Assembly: GCA_021808205.1 (NCBI GenBank)
Contig: JAKBCD010000116.1
Span: 1-6,408 of the forward strand
DNA length: 6,408 bases
Direction: 5' to 3'
Source of the DNA: Pseudomonadota bacterium
GTDB lineage: Bacteria > Pseudomonadota > Alphaproteobacteria > Acetobacterales > Acetobacteraceae
The notes below the pieces were generated by a model. That model was not told the DNA's origin. It saw only the letters and a list, made by a program, of their open reading frames with translations, and made no database searches. A program made the position numbers and the translations under genes. How positions within the stretch are numbered: the stretch's first letter is position 1; every line of letters starts with the position of its first letter. This document shows, one piece after another, positions 1 to 5,988 of this stretch.

Positions 1-366
1 GGCGCGCCGGATATCTGGAATTCCGACGCTGACGCCCTGGCCTCCATGGCGAATTATCTGGCCAAGGCCGGATGGCAGGCGGATCAACCATCCTCCGAGC
101 CGGTGTTCGCCCCCGCCAATCTCAACATCGCGATGACCGGACGTGAGAACGTTCAAACAATCGCTTACTGGCAGCAACTGGGCGTGCAACGCCTGCCGGG
201 TGCAGAGCCTTTGCCGCCAAACATGCCAGCCGCCCTGCTGCTGCCCGATGGCGCTGGCGGCCAAGCGTTTCTGGTCTACCAGAACTTCACCGCCATCCGC
301 CGCTATAATCCGTCTGATTACTATGCGCTGGCCGTTGGCGCGCTGGGGCGGATGATCCTGGCATGA
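1..366 (+). CDS. Lytic murein transglycosylase, MltB/SLT_2 type (C-terminal 121 residues, 5' partial)
   Basis: This is the 3' end of a gene that enters from the left edge; the frame is open from base 1. An ATG at 46 lies inside the conserved region and is not the start. The visible part matches the C-terminal region of MltB-type (GH103) enzymes, which cleave the MurNAc-GlcNAc bond of peptidoglycan with formation of 1,6-anhydro ends. Recognisable pieces are the DIWNSDADALASMANYL stretch followed by AGW (residues 4-29), a WQQLGV segment (near residue 55), and the terminal block NFTAIRRYNPSDYYALAVG, typical of the family. The catalytic glutamate and any signal peptide would lie upstream and cannot be checked. 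The stop at 364-366 overlaps the next start by four bases (ATGA), so it is probably co-translated with the RlpA-like gene, another peptidoglycan-acting protein. The family call is firm; the exact paralogue is not determinable. Confidence 0.88.
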   Translation, partial: GAPDIWNSDADALASMANYLAKAGWQADQPSSEPVFAPANLNIAMTGRENVQTIAYWQQLGVQRLPGAEPLPPNMPAALLLPDGAGGQAFLVYQNFTAIRRYNPSDYYALAVGALGRMILA

Positions 367-1232
367 TCAACCGGCTTATCCTCGCCCTTTGCGCCGCCCT
401 GGCAGGCTGTGTTCCGCATGGTCCGCCACCGCCACCGCCGGGGCCGGTCACCTACACCATCGGCAACCCGTATCAGGTGGGCGGCGAATGGCGCTACCCG
501 CGAGAGTTTGGCAGTTACGATGAAACAGGGCTGGGCGTCATCGAGCATGACAGCAACGCCTACACCGCCGATAACGAGCTTTACGACCCCGACGGCTTGA
601 TGGCCGCCAGCCCGGTATTGCCGCTGCCCAGCATTGTCACCATTACAAATTTGGTAAATGGCTATTCTGTGCAGGTGCGGGTGAATGAGCGCGGGCCGAA
701 TATCCCCGGCCGCCTTATCGCCGTCACCCCGCATGTGGCGCAATTGCTCAACTTCCCCTCCGGCGGGGTGGTCGAGGTTGAGGTGAAGCTGGACAGCCAG
801 GCAAGTGCCGCCCTGCAAGGCGAGCTTGGCGCCGGGCCCAAGCTCGCCGCCGCACCGGTGGCGGGCATCACCGCGCAAAGCCTGGCAGCCCCCGGCTCCG
901 GCGGTGCAACAGGTGCGGCCGAGCAGATCGTGAACACAAATATCCCTGGCCAGCAAAACGCCGCCCCGCAGCTTTCCGGCCAGGTAAGCGTTACCACCCC
1001 CGCACCTGGGCCGCTCTGGGTGCAGATTGCGGGCTTTGGCAGCGAGGGTGATGCCGCACGCACAATCGCCCGGCTTTACGGCATGCCCGCGCAGATCGTA
1101 CCGGTGTTCGGCGGCGACCGCACATTATGGGCGGTGAATGCCGGGCCGTATCACTCCGTGGAGGCCGCAGACCAGGCCTTGCAGCAGGTTCTGCAAACCG
1201 GCATCGCCGGGCCTGAAATCGTCGTGCGGTAA
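363..1232 (+). CDS. rlpA: RlpA-like septal ring lipoprotein with DPBB and SPOR domains
   Basis: The 289-residue protein starts with a short lipoprotein signal peptide ending in the lipobox LAGC (residues 13-16). Cys16 is the predicted lipidated residue, and the following Val does not signal inner-membrane retention. A proline run (21-26) leads into the alphaproteobacterial RlpA lead-in YTIGNPYQVGG (31-41), then the double-psi beta-barrel domain (about 50-131) with LPLPSIVTITNL (86-97) and VRVNERGP (105-112). A low-complexity Ala/Gly/Pro linker (about 145-215) joins it to a C-terminal SPOR domain (about 217-289), which binds denuded septal glycan strands. RlpA in Pseudomonas aeruginosa is a lytic transglycosylase acting on stem-peptide-free glycan. 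Here the usual AAH is AAS (Ser83) and the usual VND is VNE (Glu109), so catalysis is in doubt and a structural role is possible. The ATG at 363 overlaps the upstream stop and is placed correctly for the signal peptide. Confidence 0.9.
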   Translation: MINRLILALCAALAGCVPHGPPPPPPGPVTYTIGNPYQVGGEWRYPREFGSYDETGLGVIEHDSNAYTADNELYDPDGLMAASPVLPLPSIVTITNLVNGYSVQVRVNERGPNIPGRLIAVTPHVAQLLNFPSGGVVEVEVKLDSQASAALQGELGAGPKLAAAPVAGITAQSLAAPGSGGATGAAEQIVNTNIPGQQNAAPQLSGQVSVTTPAPGPLWVQIAGFGSEGDAARTIARLYGMPAQIVPVFGGDRTLWAVNAGPYHSVEAADQALQQVLQTGIAGPEIVVR

Positions 1233-1235
1233 AAA

Positions 1236-1859
1236 TTGCCTGGGCAAGGATTTTTCATCACGCTGGAAGGCGGGGAGGGGGCGGGTAAGTCCACCGCCGC
1301 CGCCGGGCTTGCCGAGGCATTGCGCGCTGAAGGGCAGGTCGTGCTGCTCACCCGCGAACCGGGCGGCACCAAGGGGGCGGAGGCGATCCGCGCCTTACTG
1401 ATGAACCAGGAGCTTCCGCTGGACCCGCTGGCCCAGACCATGCTGCATTTTGCCGCCCGCATCGACCATGTGAACCGCGTCATCCGCCCGGCATTGGCGC
1501 GCGGCGTCATCGTCATCTGCGACAGGTTTCACGACTCCACCATGGCCTATCAGGCCTATGGCCAAGGCGTGCCGCAGGCGGATATTGCAGCGCTCATCCA
1601 GCTCACGGGCATAATGCCAAACCTTACATTTCTACTTCAACTTCATGAAAATGAAGCAAAAAACCGCCTAGCCGCCCGCGCCAGCGGCACCGACCGCTAC
1701 GAGGCGATGGATGCCGCGTTTTTCGCCCGTGTGCGGGAAGGCTTTGCCGCCATCGCCCGGGCGGAGCCGGAACGCTTCGCGGTCATCAACGCCAGCCCGG
1801 CTCCGGCGGTGGTGGTGGCCTCCATGCGCCAAGCGTTGCGCGCGCGGGCAGGGCGCTGA
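1236..1859 (+). CDS. tmk: Thymidylate (dTMP) kinase
   Basis: The 207-residue cytosolic enzyme phosphorylates dTMP to dTDP with ATP in dTTP synthesis, and its length is normal for the family. The P-loop is GGEGAGKST (12-20), followed by the substrate-binding REPGGT (40-45), the DR(Y/F) motif as CDRFHDSTMAYQ (95-106), and a LID segment with Arg144, Arg148 and GTDRYE (151-156). An Ala in the P-loop together with arginines in the LID fits the type II (E. coli-like) class. The start is TTG at 1236: an in-frame stop (the rlpA TAA) lies only one codon upstream, and no ATG precedes the P-loop. No clear Shine-Dalgarno sequence precedes it, so translation is probably coupled to rlpA across the 3-base gap. 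Residues 126-145 are encoded by an unusually AT-rich patch, and the usual Leu-Asp-x-Pro strand end is replaced by LQLHEN there. The rest of the active-site signature is intact. Confidence 0.95.
   Translation: MPGQGFFITLEGGEGAGKSTAAAGLAEALRAEGQVVLLTREPGGTKGAEAIRALLMNQELPLDPLAQTMLHFAARIDHVNRVIRPALARGVIVICDRFHDSTMAYQAYGQGVPQADIAALIQLTGIMPNLTFLLQLHENEAKNRLAARASGTDRYEAMDAAFFARVREGFAAIARAEPERFAVINASPAPAVVVASMRQALRARAGR
1641..1656. repeat. Short perfect inverted repeat with GAAA loop inside tmk
   Basis: CTTCAT (1641-1646) and ATGAAG (1651-1656) are perfect inverted arms separated by GAAA, which could fold in mRNA as a 6-bp stem capped by a GNRA-type tetraloop. It lies in a 54-base stretch (1611-1664) with 16 G or C by hand count, about 30%, inside a much more GC-rich gene. 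It may be a chance product of the local codons; no function is assigned. Confidence 0.4.
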
Positions 1860-2827
1860 TGCCGCCAGCCCCCCGCGCCAACCCGCATTTTCGCGGCCAT
1901 GAGGAGGCGGTAAATGCGCTGCATCACGCCGCCATGTCTGGCCGTCTGCATCATGGCTGGCTGTTGGCCGGGCCGCCGGGCATCGGCAAGGCCACGCTCG
2001 CTTACCGCTTCAGCCGCTGGCTGCTGGCGGGCGGGCAAACGCCTGATCTCGCCGTGCCGGAAACCCATGGCGTGTTCCGCCGCGTCGCCGCAAACACCCA
2101 CCCGGATTTTTTCACCGTCGAACGCCGGGTGAATGAAAAAACCGAGAAATTGCAAGGCGAGATCGTCATCAAAACCGTGCAGGAGGCCAGCGCCTTCATG
2201 CGCTTAACGCCTGCCGAAGGCGGCTGGCGCGTGGTGGTGGTGGATGGCGCCGAGGATATGAACCCCAACGCCGCCAACGCGCTGTTGAAATTGCTAGAGG
2301 AACCACCGCCCCGTGCCATTCTGCTGCTGGTGAGTGCCGCCCCCGGCAGGCTGCTGCCCACCATCCGCAGCCGCTGCCGCGTATTGCCGATGTCGCCGCT
2401 GCCAGAAGCCCCCATGCGCGCCTTGCTGGCGGAGTATACGCCGGACATTGACGCAACCCGAATGATCGAGCTTTCCGAAGGCAGCATCGGCAACGCGCTC
2501 ACCCTGGCGGAGAGCGATGGCATGGCCCTGGCGGCCCTGGTGGATGAAGCCCTGGACGCAAAAGTGAGCCCCGCCCGCGCCCAAACCATCGCGGATAACG
2601 TGGCCCGCAGCGTCGAGGGCACCGACAAATTTGAGCTATTCTTCTCCCTGTTGCGCACGCGCCTGGCCGCCCGCACCCGCGCCGCCGCCCGGGCGGGCGC
2701 CACGCATCTCAACCATAACGTCACGCTCTGGCAGGATTTTGGAAAACTGGAGCGCGAAGTGTTAGGATTGAACCTGGATAAGCGCGCCGCCATCGTCCTG
2801 GCGCTGGAACAACTGCACAGATCATGA
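1859..2827 (+). CDS. holB: DNA polymerase III delta' subunit (clamp loader)
   Basis: The 322-residue protein belongs to the clamp-loader AAA+ family and would act in the gamma/tau complex that loads the beta sliding clamp during replication. Visible motifs are a degenerate P-loop GPPGIGKA (38-45), a Walker B-like VVVVDGAEDM (125-134), NAANALLKLLEEPP (137-150), and the SRC motif within TIRSRCR (168-174), which in clamp loaders supplies the arginine finger. In E. coli delta' does not hydrolyse ATP itself. The zinc-module cysteines of E. coli delta' are missing: the stretch between the P-loop and Walker B holds no cysteine and instead carries the VAANTHPDF-like region that I associate with alphaproteobacterial HolB. 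The ATG shares one base with the tmk stop (TGATG) and follows the purine-rich GGGCAGGG. Placement directly after tmk is a classic order and supports delta' over DnaX or another AAA+ protein, as does the lack of a long C-terminal extension. Confidence 0.94.
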   Translation: MPPAPRANPHFRGHEEAVNALHHAAMSGRLHHGWLLAGPPGIGKATLAYRFSRWLLAGGQTPDLAVPETHGVFRRVAANTHPDFFTVERRVNEKTEKLQGEIVIKTVQEASAFMRLTPAEGGWRVVVVDGAEDMNPNAANALLKLLEEPPPRAILLLVSAAPGRLLPTIRSRCRVLPMSPLPEAPMRALLAEYTPDIDATRMIELSEGSIGNALTLAESDGMALAALVDEALDAKVSPARAQTIADNVARSVEGTDKFELFFSLLRTRLAARTRAAARAGATHLNHNVTLWQDFGKLEREVLGLNLDKRAAIVLALEQLHRS

Positions 2828-4359
2828 CCAAGACGAAGTTTTATGTCACCACGCCGATTTACTATGTAAACGGCGCGCCGCATCTCGGCCACGCCTACAC
2901 CTCCACCGCGGCGGATGTGCTGGCCCGCTGGCACCGTCTGGAAGGTGATGACGTGTTTTTCCTGACCGGCACAGACGAGCACGGCCAGAAGGTTGAAGCC
3001 GCTGCCCTGGCCGCCGGCATCGCGCCGCAGGAATTCGCGGATCGGGTTTCGGCGGATTTCGAGGATATGGCGAAGGCGATGAACATCTCCAATAATGATT
3101 TCATCCGCACCACCTCCGCCCACCACAAGCAGGCTTGCCAGGCCATCTGGAAAAAGCTTGAGGAAAACGGCTTCATCTATCTCGGCGCTTATGAGGGCTG
3201 GTACGCGGTGCGCGACGAAGCCTTTTACGACGAGAGCGAAACCGCGCTGAAGCCGGACGGCAGCCGCTACGCGCTCGCCTCCGGCGCCGCGGTGGAATGG
3301 GTGGTGGAGCCAAGTTATTTCTTTAAACTCAGTGCCTTTCAGGATAAACTTCTGGAATTCTATGAGACCCATCCAGGCTTCATCGCCCCCACCGCCAAGC
3401 GCAACGAAATCCTCTCCTTCGTGCGCTCCGGCCTGAACGATCTTTCCATCTCCCGCACGTCATTCTCCTGGGGCGTGAAGGTGCCGGGCGATGAAAAACA
3501 CGTGATGTATGTCTGGCTGGACGCGCTGGTGAACTACCTTACCGCCGCTGGCTACCCGGATGAGGCCAACCCGCGCTGGGGCTATTGGCCCGCTAGCCTG
3601 CATCTGGTGGGCAAGGAGATCATCCGGTTCCATTCTGTCTATTGGCCCGCATTCTTAATGGGCGCTGGCCTGCCTCTGCCGGAAAAGGTGTTCTCCCATG
3701 GCTGGTGGACGGTCGAGGGCGAGAAAATGTCCAAATCCCTCGGCAATTTCATAGATGTTCGGCCTTTGGTGCAGGAATTCGGGCTGGACCAGATCCGTTA
3801 TTTTCTGCTCCGCGAAGTGCCCTTCGGCAATGACGGCGATTTTTCCCGCGATGCCCTAAAGCGCCGCATCAATTCCGACCTCGCCAACGGCATCGGCAAT
3901 CTGGCGCAGCGCACACTCTCCTTCATTGGCAAAAACGCTGGTGCCGCCGTGCCGCCCAAAGGCGTGTTGCAGGAGGCCGACGAGGCGCTGCTCGCCCTGG
4001 CGGCGGCGCTGCCTGATAAAATCCGCGCCGCGATGGACAAGCTCGCCTTCCACGAGGCGCTGGACGAAGCCTGGCGCGTGATCCGCGCCGCTGACGGCTA
4101 TATCGACACTCAAGCCCCCTGGAGCCTTCGCAAAACCGACACGGACCGGATGAACACCGTGCTCAATACGCTGTGCGAGGTTTTGCGCGTGCTGGGAGTG
4201 GTGTTGCAGCCTTTCATGCCGGAAACCATGGCCAAGCTGCTGGATTATCTGGGCCTGGGCGATGACCGTTCGCTTGCCGTGCTGAACGCGCCGCTGGTTG
4301 AGGGCACGGCACTTCCCACCCCCATTGGCCTGTTCCCCCGCGTGGTCGAGGCCGCGTAA
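2824..4359 (+). CDS. metG: Methionyl-tRNA synthetase, short form without zinc knuckle
   Basis: The 511-residue class I synthetase charges tRNA-Met with methionine in the cytosol, supplying both elongation and initiator tRNA. The N-terminal Rossmann fold begins YVTTPIYYVNGAPHLGHAY, with the HIGH-type signature HLGH at 20-23. Next come TGTDEHGQK (48-56), VWLDALVNY (230-238) and the KMSKS loop at 301-305 (GEKMSKSLGN). The helical anticodon-binding domain fills about 340-500 and includes APWSL. There is no Cys-x2-Cys zinc knuckle in the connective region (about 115-170), and no C-terminal Trbp111-like tRNA-binding domain, since the protein ends soon after the anticodon-binding domain. This matches the roughly 510-residue form usual in alphaproteobacteria. 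The ATG overlaps the holB stop by four bases (ATGA). Only a weak ribosome-binding signal is visible, so coupled translation is likely. Confidence 0.97.
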   Translation: MTKTKFYVTTPIYYVNGAPHLGHAYTSTAADVLARWHRLEGDDVFFLTGTDEHGQKVEAAALAAGIAPQEFADRVSADFEDMAKAMNISNNDFIRTTSAHHKQACQAIWKKLEENGFIYLGAYEGWYAVRDEAFYDESETALKPDGSRYALASGAAVEWVVEPSYFFKLSAFQDKLLEFYETHPGFIAPTAKRNEILSFVRSGLNDLSISRTSFSWGVKVPGDEKHVMYVWLDALVNYLTAAGYPDEANPRWGYWPASLHLVGKEIIRFHSVYWPAFLMGAGLPLPEKVFSHGWWTVEGEKMSKSLGNFIDVRPLVQEFGLDQIRYFLLREVPFGNDGDFSRDALKRRINSDLANGIGNLAQRTLSFIGKNAGAAVPPKGVLQEADEALLALAAALPDKIRAAMDKLAFHEALDEAWRVIRAADGYIDTQAPWSLRKTDTDRMNTVLNTLCEVLRVLGVVLQPFMPETMAKLLDYLGLGDDRSLAVLNAPLVEGTALPTPIGLFPRVVEAA

Positions 4360-5138
4360 TGCTCGTCGATTCCCATTGCCATCTCGATTACTTTTCTCAG
4401 CCCGGCGAGCAGGCGGAGATCATCGCCCGCGCCGTTAAAGCCGGGGTTGAGGAGATGGTCACCATCGGCGTCACTTTGGCGCAAAGCCGGGAGGCCATCG
4501 CCATCGCCGAGGCTTACGATAATGTCTGGGCTTGCGTTGGCATCCACCCCAACCACGCGGGGGATGTGCTGCCGGTGGTGGAACCGGAAGTGCTGGCTAA
4601 GCTCGCCGCGCATCCCAAGGTCATTGGCATCGGCGAATCGGGCCTGGATTATTTCTACGACAAAGCGCCGAAGGATGTGCAGGAGCAGAACTTCCGCGCC
4701 AATATCCGCGCCGCGCGCCTCGCGGGCCTGCCCATCTGCATCCACGCCCGTGATGCGGATGAGGATATCGCCAGGATTCTGGGCGAGGAGCGGGCCGGGG
4801 GGCATTTTGAGTTCCTGCTGCATTGCTTCTCCTCCACCCGCGCGCTGGCAGAAGAGGCGATGGAGATGGGCGGGTATTTCTCCTTCTCCGGCATCCTCAC
4901 TTTCCCGAAGGGCGAAAACGTCCGCGAGGTCGCCGCCATGGTGCCAGCGGATAGAATTCTGGTGGAAACAGACAGCCCTTATCTTGCACCGGCGCCGTAC
5001 CGGGGTAAGCGTAATGAGCCTGCTTACACCGCCTTTACCGCCGCCAAACTAGCGGAAATAAGGGGGCTCGCACCAACCGCATTGGCAGACCTCACCACCC
5101 GCAATTTCCGCAGCTTGTTTACGAAAACCGTACGATGA
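4359..5138 (+). CDS. TatD-family metal-dependent hydrolase (putative DNase)
   Basis: The 259-residue TIM-barrel protein has the complete metal-site set of the TatD family: DSHCHLD (4-10, with His6 and His8), Glu93 in GESGLDY, His129 in CIHARDA, His155 in LLHCFSS, and Asp205 in ETDSPYLAP, followed by PYRGKRNEP (213-221). Family members such as E. coli TatD and YcfH are described as Mg-dependent 3'-5' exonucleases or DNases, while the true cellular role of the metG-linked member is poorly defined. The length is typical. The ATG shares one base with the metG stop (TAATG), and a GAGG at 4348-4351, seven bases upstream, gives it the best Shine-Dalgarno in the operon. The metG-tatD pairing is widespread in proteobacteria. 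The family is certain; the substrate is not, so I give no gene symbol. Confidence 0.95.
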   Translation: MLVDSHCHLDYFSQPGEQAEIIARAVKAGVEEMVTIGVTLAQSREAIAIAEAYDNVWACVGIHPNHAGDVLPVVEPEVLAKLAAHPKVIGIGESGLDYFYDKAPKDVQEQNFRANIRAARLAGLPICIHARDADEDIARILGEERAGGHFEFLLHCFSSTRALAEEAMEMGGYFSFSGILTFPKGENVREVAAMVPADRILVETDSPYLAPAPYRGKRNEPAYTAFTAAKLAEIRGLAPTALADLTTRNFRSLFTKTVR

Positions 5139-5923
5139 AGCTCACTCTGCTGGGAGCCGGCGGCTCAGCCGGGTTGCCACAAATCGGCGGGGCAGATGGG
5201 TACGGCGATTGGGGCCAGGCCGACCCCAGCGAGCCACGCAACCGCCGCTCTCGCCCTAGCATCGTCATTGAAACCGATGAGGGGCAGACCATCCTTGTCG
5301 ATACCTCGCCCGATATGCGCTACCAGCTCACGGGTTGCGGCATTGGCCGGGTTGATGCCCTGTTGTTCACCCACGCCCATGCGGACCACGTCGCCGGGCT
5401 GGACGATGTGCGCATTCTCAACCGCATTCTGGGCGCACCCATTCCAGCCTATGCCACGGCCGAGGTGTGGGACGAGCTGCAGCAGCGTTTCGCCTACGCT
5501 TTCCGGCCCTGGAAAGGCGGGTTTTTCGGCCGGCCGGTCATGGAGACAACTGAAATCATCCCTGGCCAGAGCTTGCAGATTTGCGGACTAAACATTCTGC
5601 CCATCGCGCAGGACCATGGCTACACGCAAAGCCTCGGCCTGCGTGTCGGCGATATCGCCTATTGTACGGATGTCGTGCGGCTGGATGAATCGGCACTTGC
5701 CGCCTTGCGCGGCGTAAAAACCTTCATTGTGGATTGCTTCACCCCCGCGCGTGACCACCCGACCCATGCGGGCCTGCCCACGGTGATGAGCTGGGTGGAA
5801 ACCTTGCGCCCAACCCGCACCATCCTTACGCATATGGGCCCGGCGATGGATTACCGCTCGCTTCTGGCCACATTGCCACCGGGCATCGAGCCCGGGTATG
5901 ACGGCATGACGATCACAACATAA
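5135..5923 (+). CDS. PhnP-like metallo-beta-lactamase-fold hydrolase
   Basis: The 262-residue protein begins with the beta strand and loop LTLLGAGGSAGLPQIGG (3-19), like the start of PhnP-type MBL proteins. The metal-binding signature is THAHADHVAGLDD (79-91). Further candidate ligands are His161 in QDHG, Asp179 in CTDV, His211 in HPTHAG and His233 in LTHMG. PhnP itself is a cyclic phosphodiesterase of phosphonate breakdown, but no phn genes are present. In alphaproteobacteria this gene typically follows tatD in the metG cluster, and I know of no firm function for it. The structural-zinc cysteines of PhnP near the N-terminus are absent: the equivalent WGxCDP position reads WGQADP. The ATG overlaps the tatD stop by four bases (ATGA), with no clear ribosome-binding site. 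It is the last gene of the run. The fold is sure; the substrate is unknown. Confidence 0.92.
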   Translation: MKLTLLGAGGSAGLPQIGGADGYGDWGQADPSEPRNRRSRPSIVIETDEGQTILVDTSPDMRYQLTGCGIGRVDALLFTHAHADHVAGLDDVRILNRILGAPIPAYATAEVWDELQQRFAYAFRPWKGGFFGRPVMETTEIIPGQSLQICGLNILPIAQDHGYTQSLGLRVGDIAYCTDVVRLDESALAALRGVKTFIVDCFTPARDHPTHAGLPTVMSWVETLRPTRTILTHMGPAMDYRSLLATLPPGIEPGYDGMTITT

Positions 5924-5937
5924 ACTTGGCATCGCAT

Positions 5938-5967
5938 AAAAAATGGCCCGGAAAACGCCCGGGCCAT
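5938..5967 (-). terminator. Intrinsic terminator of the minus-strand Hint gene, in the convergent intergenic region
   Basis: ATGGCCCGG (5943-5951) and CCGGGCCAT (5959-5967) form a perfect 9-bp stem with a 7-base loop. A run of six A (5938-5943), overlapping the stem edge by one base, gives a U-tract when read on the minus strand. The minus-strand stop at 5989-5991 lies about 20 bases before the hairpin, the usual spacing. On the plus strand the hairpin lacks a T-tract (GAAGTGTCTG follows), so for the metG operon it may act weakly or only protect the 3' end. Positions 5924-5988 hold nothing else that I can identify. Confidence 0.85.
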
Positions 5968-5988
5968 GAAGTGTCTGCATCACAAAGT

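Noticed and set aside
46..48. ATG as start of a small independent 106-residue protein
   Set aside because: The frame is open to the window edge, and the residues before it (DIWNSDADALAS) belong to the conserved MltB C-terminal region.
321..956. Minus-strand open frame (211 codons) opposite rlpA
   Set aside because: It is a shadow of a gene with a lipobox, RlpA barrel and SPOR domain, and its own composition looks like arbitrary translation.
2002..3372. Long minus-strand open frame (456 codons) across holB and metG
   Set aside because: It lies opposite two clearly recognised genes, its translation shows no family motif, and long antisense frames are common in GC-rich DNA.
4245..4823. Minus-strand open frame (192 codons) across the metG/tatD junction
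   Set aside because: It overlaps two confident genes and shows no domain or independent start signal.
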